Assembly (NCBI GenBank): GCA_036752345.1
Contig: DAIOSV010000007.1
Location: 1-56,205, forward strand
Length of the DNA: 56,205 nucleotides
Direction of reading: 5' to 3'
Source of the DNA: UBA1715 sp036752345
GTDB taxonomy: Bacteria > Bacteroidota > Bacteroidia > Bacteroidales > UBA1715
The position numbers were made by a program, and so were the translations under genes. The notes below the pieces were generated by a model, which was given only the letters and a program-made list of their open reading frames with translations, searched no databases and was not told the DNA's origin. Of this stretch, positions 8,209 through 17,978 are shown one piece after another; position 1 is the first letter of the stretch, and every line of letters begins with the position of its first letter.

Positions 8209-9009
8209 GTGGACAAAAACTTTTGCATTTTCAATGGCGAATTAGTTAAGATTTCGGAACTTAACAATGCCCCTGTTTTTGCAATTAACGAATCGGTAAA
8301 AGAAGATATTCGGCTCTACAACACCAAACCTCTGTGCCTTGGACGACACGTTCAATACATGGAAGAACTGCTTCAGGACAAAGAAATTGCCGTTCCTAAA
8401 AAATTCACGGTCGCCAACCTAGATCGCTACATTCATCGTTTGCTTAACGTAAACAAAGTGTACAAAGGTGGCATTTGCACACTTTTAGTATTTCAGCAAA
8501 CATTTCCCGAGAAAGCCGAGTCACAGTTTTGCATATTCATATCGCCACTCGAAGAATTAGAATATAGTTTCAACAAAAAAGGCATCGACATCAACTTTAT
8601 AGACGTGTATGAAGAATTTCTTTCTTACACACCGAATTCTCTTTTTGTTGCAATTGATACCGTAAACGTACCCTGCCTCTTCGATAAAAATGGGCATTCT
8701 TTTTCTACAAAACTTGGTGACGTTCTTGTTTTTAAAAACGAAGAAATTCACATAGGCGAGCGGTTACAGCCGTTTACTACCTATTTTATTGATTATTTGA
8801 CAAGAAAAAATTGGAATATAACAAAACACCAATACCTCACAAAAAAACTCATTTCAGAAAGTTCTGAAATTCTCCTTTGCAGCCCATTTATCGGTCTTTA
8901 TTGGGTACGAAGAATTACCGACGAATCAAAGTCGGAAAGTCTTTCGTATGGATATAAATATGCCAAACAATTGTTTGAAGAGCTTGACGATTTCCTTAAA
9001 GAGCTATAA
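8209..9009 (+). CDS. Class IV aminotransferase-like protein, apparently without PLP lysine
   Basis: The 266-residue product resembles fold-type IV aminotransferases (PabC/IlvE/Dat). FAINESVKEDIRLYN and LGRHVQYMEELL match the ETIRxxNG and LexHLxRL region. YKGGICTLLVF matches the IRxxVTRG strand. LTKKLISESSEILLCSPFIGLYWVRRI matches the ADEvFltgT..gi.PV region. The usual Kxx(L)N lysine site reads YTPNSLF, and the PLP-phosphate motif EGSSSN reads STKLGD, so cofactor binding is doubtful. Translation probably starts at the GTG at 8209, three bases after the previous stop. Together with the ProB-like gene it forms a two-gene unit of unknown role. It ends 9 bp from the convergent flippase. Confidence 0.7.
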   Translation: MDKNFCIFNGELVKISELNNAPVFAINESVKEDIRLYNTKPLCLGRHVQYMEELLQDKEIAVPKKFTVANLDRYIHRLLNVNKVYKGGICTLLVFQQTFPEKAESQFCIFISPLEELEYSFNKKGIDINFIDVYEEFLSYTPNSLFVAIDTVNVPCLFDKNGHSFSTKLGDVLVFKNEEIHIGERLQPFTTYFIDYLTRKNWNITKHQYLTKKLISESSEILLCSPFIGLYWVRRITDESKSESLSYGYKYAKQLFEELDDFLKEL

Positions 9010-9018
9010 TGCAATGCG

Positions 9019-10458
9019 TTAATCTTCGTTTTTTAGGATATTCACAATATCTTTTACACGAAGTAAACGAACCACGAATGCCAACAAAACTCCAATCACA
9101 CAGAGTATCAACGCATTATACATCCAGTTTGATGTTAGTGCGTCACGTAGGAAATAGAACAACGCGACATTTAAGACAACAAACACGGAAATTTTTACAA
9201 TATCAATAACAGACACGTGGAACTTGAAGTATTTGATAGAAAGTAATATTTGAATAATTCCGGTAAGGAACTGCGTTACAACCGACACCACAGCAGATCC
9301 AAACGCACCATATTTAGGGATAAACACGGCATTGAAAATAATGTTAAACAACATACCTATCAATGCCATGATATTCAACACTTTCATGTTGTTATTGGCA
9401 GTTAGCAATGTGCCAAACACATAGGTTGAAGCTATTGGAATAAAGCCAATTATCAATACTTGAAAAATTCGCGACGATTCATCAAAACCTTCATGATACA
9501 TCAAACTCATCAGTTCCCAACTGTATGAGCATGAAGCAACGACAAACACAAAAACAGGAGCCATGAGCAGCATGGTTGAGAACTTGGTAAATTGTCCCAT
9601 AGGTTGCTTGTCTTTTATCATTTTGGAAAACATGGGCAACAAAAGAGATGCAAACAAATAGGCAAACATACTCACCGCATCGAGAATTCTGTACGACTGC
9701 GCATAGATTCCCGCTTGGTTTGCTCCATCAGGCAACATACGTTCTATCATGACCATATCTATGCGAGTGTAGAGTCCCATCAATAATGACAGCAATGCAA
9801 ATGGATAAGTATGCTTGACAATTGTCATCAAAAATTTAAAATCGAAACGGAACGTGAATTTCTTCGCCTTAAGCAGAACTATGAAAAACGCAAGAATACA
9901 AGGAATTGCATACGAAATAGTTTGCGCATATACAAACCATTCAATTACAAACGAATCTCGCCGTGCCACCAACAAATAGCCGCAAATTGCAATCATAAGT
10001 ATGCGGTCGAGCACCGAAAAACAGCTATCTGTTTTGTACAAATACAGTCCCGAAATATTTGAGCGCAAATAGAGTAAAAACGAGAGCAAAAACTGATTAA
10101 AAGCCAGGACTCCAAATATCTTGAACTGCTGAGGGGTAAAATCAAGAGCAACACCTACAACACCTAAAACAACGCAATAAATTATTCCAAGCAAGAACTT
10201 GAGCACAACCATGCTTGAAAAGTATCGAGGCAGCAATGCATTGTTTTGGGCAATGCTTCGGTTGTTAAAATTTGCAATACCTACATCGAGAATAATATTG
10301 AAAATAATGGACAAACTAAACATTGCCGCATATGCGCCATATACTTCAGTTCCTACCACATTCTGCACTGTTCTATCTATACCAAAAATATAGAAAGGCT
10401 TAACCAAAAGGTTGAGCAACATGAGCAGCACAAGATTTACAACAAACGTTTTCCTCAA
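9019..10458 (-). CDS. Polysaccharide/oligosaccharide flippase (MOP superfamily)
   Basis: This is a 12-14-segment Wzx/MATE-type membrane protein of about 479 residues with the recognisable Bacteroidetes opening LLVKPFYIFGIDRTVQNVVG and NFNNRSIAQN near the second segment. It should flip undecaprenyl-linked sugar units. The frame stays open to 10560, but that part overlaps the dcw terminator and a perfect TACTTTTGC -7 box at 10487-10479, so the long start is wrong. I propose the TTG at 10458 (LRKTFVVNLV); the ATG at 10422 is the alternative. Its own promoter separates it from the division cluster. It is convergent with the aminotransferase-like gene. Confidence 0.85.
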   Translation of the reverse strand: MRKTFVVNLVLLMLLNLLVKPFYIFGIDRTVQNVVGTEVYGAYAAMFSLSIIFNIILDVGIANFNNRSIAQNNALLPRYFSSMVVLKFLLGIIYCVVLGVVGVALDFTPQQFKIFGVLAFNQFLLSFLLYLRSNISGLYLYKTDSCFSVLDRILMIAICGYLLVARRDSFVIEWFVYAQTISYAIPCILAFFIVLLKAKKFTFRFDFKFLMTIVKHTYPFALLSLLMGLYTRIDMVMIERMLPDGANQAGIYAQSYRILDAVSMFAYLFASLLLPMFSKMIKDKQPMGQFTKFSTMLLMAPVFVFVVASCSYSWELMSLMYHEGFDESSRIFQVLIIGFIPIASTYVFGTLLTANNNMKVLNIMALIGMLFNIIFNAVFIPKYGAFGSAVVSVVTQFLTGIIQILLSIKYFKFHVSVIDIVKISVFVVLNVALFYFLRDALTSNWMYNALILCVIGVLLAFVVRLLRVKDIVNILKNED

Positions 10459-10478
10459 AATCTCGATTTTTAACAAAG

Positions 10479-10487
10479 GCAAAAGTA
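10479..10487 (-). promoter_or_regulatory. -7 element of the flippase gene
   Basis: The minus strand reads TACTTTTGC, an exact TAnnTTTGC, about 40 bases beyond the ftsZ terminator. A TTG lies some 16 bases upstream. It places the flippase start at or after 10458. Confidence 0.55.
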
Positions 10488-10525
10488 CAATCTTTTTAAA
10501 TACCAACACTATTTCGAGTAGGCAC

Positions 10526-10558
10526 AAAAAAAAGCCCGAAGGATGCACGCCTTCGGGC
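10526..10558 (-). terminator. Terminator of the dcw operon
   Basis: On the minus strand a 9-bp stem (GCCCGAAGG/CCTTCGGGC, 7-base loop) is followed by eight T. It lies 28 bases after the ftsZ stop and is the strongest terminator in the window. Confidence 0.92.
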
Positions 10559-10585
10559 AAAAGTATAGATTTATAACGGGAGGAA

Positions 10586-12007
10586 CTAATCCACGTTATG
10601 ATTTAAGTACTTGTTGTCACCAAGTGCTAACCCTTTTGAATCCTTGTCAATTGAAAACTTTGAAGGATTTGTTCCATTTATTCTGCTTGCTACTGCTTCA
10701 ATAGTAGCTTGAGATCGAGTTTGTTGTGCCAACGGTTTAATTTGCGCTCCGTTCGTCACTTTTTGTTGCTGACGCAGATATGCTGGTTGTGTTTCCAAAT
10801 TGGAAATATCATCCATTCCTTTCACCTTGCCATAATCGAACGAAGAGTGGTTAACCGAAATATCTTCGTTGTCCTGGGCGAAAAGATTTGTTTGCATGCC
10901 TGGTTTCACAGCTGGTTCTTGTATGGGTGCCGATTGCACTGTTGGTGCACATTGTCCGGCTTTTGCCTCTGATTTTGTTCCCGACTTGAAAACGATTGTT
11001 TTTGGTTCTTCTTTTTGTCTAAAATCAGGAATATCAGATATTTCAAAACCGGTAGCTATCATGGTTATTTGCACCTCCTCGCCTGATTCAGGAGTATCCA
11101 TCATATAACCCCATGTTATGTTTACGTCGGTTTCCGCTTTTTGGCGAATATATTCCATAATAATTTCCAACTCGTCGCCGGTAAGTTCGTTTTCAACTGA
11201 CGACGTGATGTTAAGCAAAATTTTCTTTGCACCACGAATATCAGCCTTGTTCAACAACGGACTATCAAGTGTACGTTCAATTGCGTCAAAAGCACGTTGT
11301 TCGCCCGATCCGCTTCCAGCTGCCATAACGGCTACACCACTGTTTTTCATCACATTGCGAACGTCCTCAAAATCCACGTTTACAAATCCGGTTTTTTGCA
11401 TAATATCGGCAATTGCTCGCGTTGCTACGGCCAAAATATCATCGGCTTTCTTGAAAGCCTCAGTCAATTTCAAATCGCCATAATGTTCACGAAGTGTTTG
11501 GTTGTTGACCACCAAAATAGAATCCACTGACTGACTCAATGCTTCTATACCACGCAATGCGTTTTGATAACGTTGTGCACCTTCAAAACGATAAGGAATA
11601 GTTACAATTGCCACTGTGAGAATGCCTTTGTTTTTGCAAATTTCGGCTATTACAGGAGCAGCTCCGGTACCCGTACCTCCGCCCATACCCGCTGTAATAA
11701 ATACCATCTGCGTATTGGTAAGCATATCTTCTATTTCAGCCGTTTTTTCTTTGGCATATTGCTCACCTTTTTCGGCATTGCTACCACAGCCAAGACCTTC
11801 GCCCAAACGAACTTTGTTGGGAATTGGACTTTTTGCTAAATCTTGTTGGTCGGAATTGCAAATTATGAAATCAACATCTTGAATTCCTTCGTTATACATA
11901 CGGTTTGCGGCATTACCACCTCCACCGCCTACACCGATAATCTTAATGGAAGCTGCGTTTCTTGATGCTCCGAATTCCGGTTCCATCGCTTGTCCTATAT
12001 CTACCAT
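10586..12007 (-). CDS. ftsZ: Cell division protein FtsZ
   Basis: This is the tubulin-like GTPase that builds the Z ring. In the 473 residues, the signature GGGTGTGAAPV lies near residue 110, GVGGGGGNAANRM near 27 and the T7-loop region NVDFEDVRNVM near 209. A long, Gln/Pro-rich linker (about 330-440) precedes a C-terminal tail ending in LNHNVD, where FtsA and other partners usually bind. The E. coli protein is 383 residues; the excess is in the linker, as is common in Bacteroidetes. It is the last gene of the dcw operon, 22 bases after ftsA. Confidence 0.98.
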   Translation of the reverse strand: MVDIGQAMEPEFGASRNAASIKIIGVGGGGGNAANRMYNEGIQDVDFIICNSDQQDLAKSPIPNKVRLGEGLGCGSNAEKGEQYAKEKTAEIEDMLTNTQMVFITAGMGGGTGTGAAPVIAEICKNKGILTVAIVTIPYRFEGAQRYQNALRGIEALSQSVDSILVVNNQTLREHYGDLKLTEAFKKADDILAVATRAIADIMQKTGFVNVDFEDVRNVMKNSGVAVMAAGSGSGEQRAFDAIERTLDSPLLNKADIRGAKKILLNITSSVENELTGDELEIIMEYIRQKAETDVNITWGYMMDTPESGEEVQITMIATGFEISDIPDFRQKEEPKTIVFKSGTKSEAKAGQCAPTVQSAPIQEPAVKPGMQTNLFAQDNEDISVNHSSFDYGKVKGMDDISNLETQPAYLRQQQKVTNGAQIKPLAQQTRSQATIEAVASRINGTNPSKFSIDKDSKGLALGDNKYLNHNVD

Positions 12008-12029
12008 ATTATTATATTTTTAGAGGTTA

Positions 12030-13433
12030 CTACTTATATTCAGCATCATCAACTTCGAAAAAGCCACCAACTTGTTTTTTCAAGCCACCAATCATCTTTT
12101 CCAAGAAACCATGTTTTTCTTCAGAAACTTCAGTCTCACCTACCAATACCGGTTCTTCTTTTACGACTTCGGGGGCAACTTTTACTTCCTCTTTTTCTTG
12201 TTTTTGTTCTTGTTTTTGTTCTACAACCTGTACATGTTTGGTTGCTTTTTCATGCAATGCAGCAGCACGCAACAATAAACCTACGGCAGTTGAATATGCA
12301 GAATCATTAAACAAGGTGTTATCGTTGTACAACACACTGCGAATAGGAGAAGCAAGACGAGAAGACATCCCTACTTTATACGAAAGCAATTGCGCCATAT
12401 TTTTTAACTTCGAACCACCACCAGTAACAACAACTCCAGCGGATAATTCTGTAGTTAAAGGAATTGCAAGAGCAACTTCAAAGTTTATGGAATCAATAAT
12501 TTCTTCAACACGTGACTGAATAATTTTTGCAAGATTCATCACTTGTATTTGTTTTGAAGTTTGTCCAATAACGCCTTCTATAGAGATAATGGCGTTCGGT
12601 GCGAAGTCACTAATAGCTTCACCATATTGTTTTTTAATTTCTTCAGCATCGGTTTCCAAAATACCACAACCCTGTGCAATATCAGATGTGATAAGATTTC
12701 CACCAAATGGAATACTTGACGTTGCGCGTAAAATGTTATCCTTGTATATAGCAACATCGGTTGTTCCACCACCAATGTCAATCATAGCCACACCCAACTT
12801 GCGTTCTTGTTCAGTTAGTACCGCATCAGACGAAGCTAAAGGCTCTAAATACAAACCATTTTCTGCCACTTCCAAACCGGCCATATCAACACTCTGACGA
12901 AGTTGTGCAAGAGCTTGAATTTTTCCGATTATCACTTGATATTGAGCATCAATGTGTTTGCATGACATACCTAAAGGATTTTCAACGAATGTCCCGTCTA
13001 ACACGTAATTCTGAGGCACTACATTAATAATTTCCTCATCATAGTTATACGCTACATTGTTTGCTGCTTTGCGCAAATCCTCTATTTCGTCAGTCGTGAT
13101 AACTTTTGCATAGTCACCACGATTACACTGAACGGTGTATGATGTTGAACGAACGTGTCGTCCGGCAACACCTATAACTACTTTTTTCGGAAAGAAACCA
13201 GCCTCAGCCGAAGCATTTTCTACCGCCGTTCTAATAGATTGTGACGCATGCGATACATTTGATACTTGTCCGCTCCATACGCCTGTAGATGCGATGTTAC
13301 TTCTACCGCATACCACGATTTCACCAGCATCGTTTTTATAGCCAACCAATGCCACGATTTTTGTAGTCCCAATGTCTATGGCCGCAAACATCCTTGATTT
13401 TTCGACCATAGGTTTTTTTACATCTTGTTCCAT
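12030..13433 (-). CDS. ftsA: Cell division protein FtsA
   Basis: This is the actin-like ATPase that tethers FtsZ to the membrane. It has 467 residues with phosphate-1 AAIDIGTTKIVALVG near 17, AMIDIGGGTTDVAIY near 216 and the adenosine motif VVTGGGSKLKNM near 335. A Glu/Val/Lys-rich linker (about 400-435) leads to an amphipathic end (IGGLKKQVGGFF) suited to membrane binding. It directly precedes ftsZ. Confidence 0.97.
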   Translation of the reverse strand: MEQDVKKPMVEKSRMFAAIDIGTTKIVALVGYKNDAGEIVVCGRSNIASTGVWSGQVSNVSHASQSIRTAVENASAEAGFFPKKVVIGVAGRHVRSTSYTVQCNRGDYAKVITTDEIEDLRKAANNVAYNYDEEIINVVPQNYVLDGTFVENPLGMSCKHIDAQYQVIIGKIQALAQLRQSVDMAGLEVAENGLYLEPLASSDAVLTEQERKLGVAMIDIGGGTTDVAIYKDNILRATSSIPFGGNLITSDIAQGCGILETDAEEIKKQYGEAISDFAPNAIISIEGVIGQTSKQIQVMNLAKIIQSRVEEIIDSINFEVALAIPLTTELSAGVVVTGGGSKLKNMAQLLSYKVGMSSRLASPIRSVLYNDNTLFNDSAYSTAVGLLLRAAALHEKATKHVQVVEQKQEQKQEKEEVKVAPEVVKEEPVLVGETEVSEEKHGFLEKMIGGLKKQVGGFFEVDDAEYK

Positions 13434-13443
13434 ACTTTTATAT

Positions 13444-14217
13444 TTATTTTTTAGTGCATACTATTTGATTCTTATATTTGAGAGACAACGAAACGTATTG
13501 GTCCCAGTTTTCCTTCACTTTCTCGGCTTTATAAAAAGCTCTGATGTGACGAAACTTTACGTCTTTATCGTCAATAGTTCCAAATTCAATTTTTGACGGT
13601 CCCACTTTGGTTGTCAACACAAATTCTCGTTTTGGCATTACGTAAATTTGTTCAATCATAGGAAGGAACAACGAATCACTGCGGATATCTTGTGCTAAGC
13701 TGAACACATCTTGTAACAATTTTAAATTCGCCGAATCACGCACGTTTACTCCCGGCTGGTAATCGGTGAAAATTTCACCCGAAGCAACCAATACACGTGA
13801 GCTTCCGCGTTCCGAAAGTGGCATCATTACACCATTTTCGTCTAAATAATAACTTGAATGCAATGACAGAATTCTTACAATTGGCGTGCGTTGTTTTATC
13901 TTCACACACAATTCTCCTTTGAGAGTGAAATACGTTTCACAAGAAAGAATGGTTGGATTTGATTCAAGAGTTGATTCTATTTTGTGAATATCAATCTCCG
14001 AAACTTCTTTTCCTATGAGCATATTGCGATTGGCATTCATGGCAGCGTACACATCTTCAATATTGATAAAATCGGAATGAGAAGGATTTTTTTCAATAGA
14101 AATGAGGACATCGGTACAGCGTAAACTAGCGTGTTTCACCTCTGAAAACGAAAGGCTTGCTATTGCTACAATGCACAATAGAATCAAAGGTAAATATGTC
14201 ACGAACTTCTTAGCCAT
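13444..14217 (-). CDS. ftsQ: Cell division protein FtsQ
   Basis: This 257-residue bitopic protein has a short cytoplasmic tail, one membrane segment at about residues 8-24 and a POTRA-like domain (about 35-110, with VLISIEKNPSHSDFI and VKIKQRTPIVRIL), then the FtsQ beta domain. It bridges the early and late divisome. Sequence conservation of FtsQ is low; position between murC and ftsA is strong support. It overlaps the murC end by 8 bases. The ddl gene found here in proteobacteria is absent. Confidence 0.9.
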   Translation of the reverse strand: MAKKFVTYLPLILLCIVAIASLSFSEVKHASLRCTDVLISIEKNPSHSDFINIEDVYAAMNANRNMLIGKEVSEIDIHKIESTLESNPTILSCETYFTLKGELCVKIKQRTPIVRILSLHSSYYLDENGVMMPLSERGSSRVLVASGEIFTDYQPGVNVRDSANLKLLQDVFSLAQDIRSDSLFLPMIEQIYVMPKREFVLTTKVGPSKIEFGTIDDKDVKFRHIRAFYKAEKVKENWDQYVSLSLKYKNQIVCTKK

Positions 14218-15601
14218 TCACTCGTTTGTTCAATAATTCAGTTATAGGTTGTACCAAGCGATCTATATTGCCGGCACCAACAGTTATCAATACTTCTAAT
14301 TCTTTATTTTTCAATACTTCCAACACATTTTCTTTGGAACACATTTGTTTTTCGGGACACGTTACTTGGTCAAATATCAATTGAGAAGTCACACCCGGAA
14401 TCGGTTCTTCGCGAGCCGGATAAATATCAAGCAAAATGAGTTCATCGAGCAACGAAAGACTTTCAGCAAATTCCGATGCAAAATCACGCGTACGTGTGTA
14501 TAGGTGTGGTTGGAAAATGCCGGTCAATTTTTTCCCTGCGTACATTTCACGAATAGACTCTATGCAAGCCTTGAGTTCTGCGGGATGGTGAGCGTAATCA
14601 TCAATATAAACCAACTTTGGCGAAGCCACTTGCACATCGAAACGACGTATAACGCCTTGCAACGTGTTGGTAGCCTTGTACAACTCATCTCTCGTTACTC
14701 CATTTACCAATGCTGCTGCCGCTGCCGCTACATAATTTTCAACATTAGTTTTCCCCGGTAAAGCGAAGTATATAGACTTAATTTCGCCAAAAGGTGTATG
14801 CAAACACAATTCAAACGCATTATTCTTAATCTCAATTGACTTCATATAGAAATCGGCTGCAGAATCTTGCAATGAATAGGTATAGATGCGCACCCCGTTT
14901 TGTTGCAACTGCGGCAAGATTGGAGCAAAATCCAAACCTAATTTATGGATTAACGATCCGCCCTTTTTTATTTGGCATGCGAACTTATAGAACGACTCTA
15001 TCACGGCTTGGTGTGTGCCATAAATATCCAAATGGTCGGCATCCATTGCCGTAATTATAGCAGTTGACGGATATAAATTATGAAAAGACCTATCGTATTC
15101 ATCAGCCTCAACAACCACAAAATTGGAATTTTCATCAAACACATAATTTGAATTGAAATTCTTAGAAATTCCTCCTAAAAAGGCGTTACAACCATTTTTT
15201 GAATTCTTCATCAAATATGAAGTAAATGTTGTGGTTGACGTTTTGCCATGAGTACCTGCTATAGCAATAGTTTTCATATTTCGGCAAATGAGCCCAAGCA
15301 CTTTTGCACGTTTCAAGATAGAGAAACCATTTTCACGGAAATAGGTATATTCATTATTTTCTTGCGGAATAGCCGGAGTTATAACCACTATTGTTTTATC
15401 TACGGCTGATTTAATTTCAAATGGAATGGCAGAAACTAAATCGGTGTAGTGAATCTTCATGCCTTCCGATTCCAATTCGCGCGTTAAATCAGAAGGAGTA
15501 CGATCATAGCCATACACTTGAGCACCAAGCATATTGAAATAACGAGCCAAGGCACTCATGCCAATTCCTCCGATACCGATAAAATAATAGTTCTCCTTCA
15601 T
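14210..15601 (-). CDS. murC: UDP-N-acetylmuramate--L-alanine ligase
   Basis: This Mur ligase adds the first amino acid of the peptidoglycan stem. The 463 residues contain the N-terminal GIGGIGMSALAR loop, the ATP loop AGTHGKTSTTTF near 115, EADEYDRSF and DDYAHHPAE (C-terminal domain). The length is typical. The start ATG overlaps the murG stop as TAATG, so the two are translationally coupled. Confidence 0.98.
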   Translation of the reverse strand: MKENYYFIGIGGIGMSALARYFNMLGAQVYGYDRTPSDLTRELESEGMKIHYTDLVSAIPFEIKSAVDKTIVVITPAIPQENNEYTYFRENGFSILKRAKVLGLICRNMKTIAIAGTHGKTSTTTFTSYLMKNSKNGCNAFLGGISKNFNSNYVFDENSNFVVVEADEYDRSFHNLYPSTAIITAMDADHLDIYGTHQAVIESFYKFACQIKKGGSLIHKLGLDFAPILPQLQQNGVRIYTYSLQDSAADFYMKSIEIKNNAFELCLHTPFGEIKSIYFALPGKTNVENYVAAAAAALVNGVTRDELYKATNTLQGVIRRFDVQVASPKLVYIDDYAHHPAELKACIESIREMYAGKKLTGIFQPHLYTRTRDFASEFAESLSLLDELILLDIYPAREEPIPGVTSQLIFDQVTCPEKQMCSKENVLEVLKNKELEVLITVGAGNIDRLVQPITELLNKRVNG

Positions 15602-16692
15602 TACTTTGTTTTTATCAATTTCAAAACTTCGTCGGCTATTCTATTGGCCGAATCATTTTGAGCTAACGTCAATATATTTTTAGACAAACTGGCAAGTTGC
15701 TGTTCGTCATTTATCATTGCAAGAGCCGTTGACACAAGTTTTTCTTCAGCTTCAACATCTTTTACCAAAACGGCTGCGCTTTTATTTACCAACGCCATTG
15801 CGTTGTGTGTTTGGTGGTCCTCGGCAACGTTAGGCGAAGGAACCAAAATAGCCGGTTTTCCGAGTAAGCACAATTCAGAAATAGAGCTTGCACCGGCACG
15901 AGAAATAACCAAATCGGCCATGGCATACGCCAAATCCATACGACTTACAAAGTCTGTTACTTGCAAACTATCAGATTTGAATGGTTCTGCCGATTTGCGA
16001 GCAGCGTCAATGTAGCCTTTACCGGTTTGCCAAAGCACTTGAATGCCGCTTTCTTGCAATTCTTTGAGATGCGAAATCACACTATTGTTGATGGTGCGAG
16101 CACCAAGACTTCCGCCTATGATTAACAACGTTTTTTTGTCGGCAGAGAAGCCGAAGGCTTTGTATGCTTCATTTTTATCGCCACCAACAAGGTTTTGACG
16201 CACTGGATTTCCGGTAAGAATCAATTTTTCGGCAGGGAAAAATTTCTCCATGCCTTCGTATGCGACACATATTTTTGCAGCATCGTTTTTCAGAAGTTTA
16301 TTGGTAACGCCCGCAAAACCGTTTTGTTCTTGCAAAAGTACCGGAACGCCTAATTTTGCAGCTACTTTCATAGCAGCACCACTTGCGTAACCGCCAACAC
16401 CAACAGCTACATCAGGTTTAAATTCTTTTACAATCTTTTTTGCCTTGCGCAAACTTTTCCACAAGTCAATCAATACACTGATGTTATTGAAAATGTGTGC
16501 ACGGTCAAAACCTCTAATTGGCAATCCTACAATGTCGTAGCCTGCTGCAGGAACGCGTTCCATTTCCATACGCGATTCTGCACCCACGAAAAGAATCTCA
16601 CAATCGGGATGTTTTTCGCGTAGCGCATTTGCTATGCTCACTGCTGGGAAAATATGTCCGCCGGTTCCACCACCGCTTATCAACACTCTCAT
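15601..16692 (-). CDS. murG: Lipid II synthase (UDP-GlcNAc transferase)
   Basis: This GT28 enzyme transfers GlcNAc to lipid I on the inner face of the membrane. The 363 residues start with the GGGTGGHIFPA loop, contain VGGYASGAAM near 100, and SRAGASSISELCLLGKP near 265, the UDP-GlcNAc site. The length is normal. The ATG overlaps the ftsW stop by 4 bases. Confidence 0.98.
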   Translation of the reverse strand: MRVLISGGGTGGHIFPAVSIANALREKHPDCEILFVGAESRMEMERVPAAGYDIVGLPIRGFDRAHIFNNISVLIDLWKSLRKAKKIVKEFKPDVAVGVGGYASGAAMKVAAKLGVPVLLQEQNGFAGVTNKLLKNDAAKICVAYEGMEKFFPAEKLILTGNPVRQNLVGGDKNEAYKAFGFSADKKTLLIIGGSLGARTINNSVISHLKELQESGIQVLWQTGKGYIDAARKSAEPFKSDSLQVTDFVSRMDLAYAMADLVISRAGASSISELCLLGKPAILVPSPNVAEDHQTHNAMALVNKSAAVLVKDVEAEEKLVSTALAMINDEQQLASLSKNILTLAQNDSANRIADEVLKLIKTK

Positions 16693-17978
16693 ATCGTTTC
16701 TATTTTTTCACTATTGTTTTCTTCTTTATTACTTTTTTTTGCTGCTGGCGCAATTGACTCTGCATATTGCGACATGCCCAAAACTATTCCAAACTCAATA
16801 CAGGTAATGAACAGCGATGAACCACCCGAACTGATGACGGGCAATGTTTGTCCCGTTGCCGGTAAAAGATTTACCACAACGCCCATGTGGAGAAATGCTT
16901 GCGCTACCATCATAAACATTAAACCAAGCACCACCAATTCATCAAACACGTGCTGCATTTTTTTGGCAACATTCAGTGACTGCCAAATAAGCCAGAAATA
17001 CGCTAAAATCACGATGATAGCGCCAGCCCAGCCCATTTCTTCTATTATTATTGCATAAATAAAATCGCAATATGCTTGTGACAATTTGTAACGCTGCGTA
17101 CTGTTGCCCGGCATTTTTCCCAAAACGCCACCTTCAGCTATCGCAATTTTTGCTTGCGTTACTTGATAATTATCTATTGGTGCATAGTCATTTTCAGGGC
17201 TATAACCACTGGCATACGGAGCAAGACTAGGAACGAAACTCACTACACGTTTTTGCCACGTTTCACCACGAGGAAATATTTGAGGTTCTTTTAAAATAAT
17301 AAAACCCATAATAACTGCAAGACCTATACCGGCGGCTCCTATCGCAGCAAATTGCTTGAATGGCAATCGTCCCAAATACATCATAAAAAACATGATGATG
17401 ATAATGAACAATGAGGTTGAGAAATTTGAAAGCAAAACGATGCCCGCAATGATTCCCGTAGCAATGAGAATCTTGTATAATACTTTTTTAGGATCACCAA
17501 TGTCATCTTTGTTATCAGAGCATATTTTTGCTATGTATATCACTAACGCCATTTTGGCAAATTCGCTCGGTTGAATTGAGAAACCGAAAATGTTTATCCA
17601 TCGATGTGCTCCGTTGACTTCTTCAGAAAATGCGCTAAAGAATGTCATTAGAAGCAAAATAATAGAAACAACATACCAAAAGAAGGCTTGTTTTTTGAGG
17701 ATTCCCGGTTTAAAACGATATACTATTTGCGAAACAACTATCGTAATAGCCACGCCGGAGAGTAAATACATCGTTTGTTTTAACAAGACGGAGAACGAAT
17801 TGTTTGCTCCGTTTTTGAAAATCACCATGCTGGAAGAACTATATACGGCAATAAGAGAAATGCCTATCAGCAAGAAGAATATGGTCCATATTGTCTTGTT
17901 GCCAATAAGAAGACTACGGAAGGATGTGATTCCTTCAGCAGCTAAGCGTTCTTTTATTTCCGATAACGTTTCGTCCAT
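16689..17978 (-). CDS. ftsW: SEDS septal glycosyltransferase FtsW
   Basis: This 429-residue polytopic protein polymerises glycan strands together with the class B PBP encoded in the same operon. SEDS features are NGAHRWINIFGFSIQPSEFAK near 130-145, the large loop with APIDNYQVTQAKIAIAEGG near 270, IYAIIIEEMGW, and the conserved ISSGGSS near 385. It has a charged N-terminal extension before the first segment and ends in a Lys/Glu-rich tail. It starts on the base where murD ends (17978). Confidence 0.97.
   Translation of the reverse strand: MDETLSEIKERLAAEGITSFRSLLIGNKTIWTIFFLLIGISLIAVYSSSSMVIFKNGANNSFSVLLKQTMYLLSGVAITIVVSQIVYRFKPGILKKQAFFWYVVSIILLLMTFFSAFSEEVNGAHRWINIFGFSIQPSEFAKMALVIYIAKICSDNKDDIGDPKKVLYKILIATGIIAGIVLLSNFSTSLFIIIIMFFMMYLGRLPFKQFAAIGAAGIGLAVIMGFIILKEPQIFPRGETWQKRVVSFVPSLAPYASGYSPENDYAPIDNYQVTQAKIAIAEGGVLGKMPGNSTQRYKLSQAYCDFIYAIIIEEMGWAGAIIVILAYFWLIWQSLNVAKKMQHVFDELVVLGLMFMMVAQAFLHMGVVVNLLPATGQTLPVISSGGSSLFITCIEFGIVLGMSQYAESIAPAAKKSNKEENNSEKIETI

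Noticed and set aside
12072..12310. Hydrophobic plus-strand ORFs opposite ftsA/ftsZ
   Set aside because: They are antisense shadows of the ftsA C-terminal linker; Phe/Leu richness comes from the Lys/Glu/Gln codons of the opposite strand.
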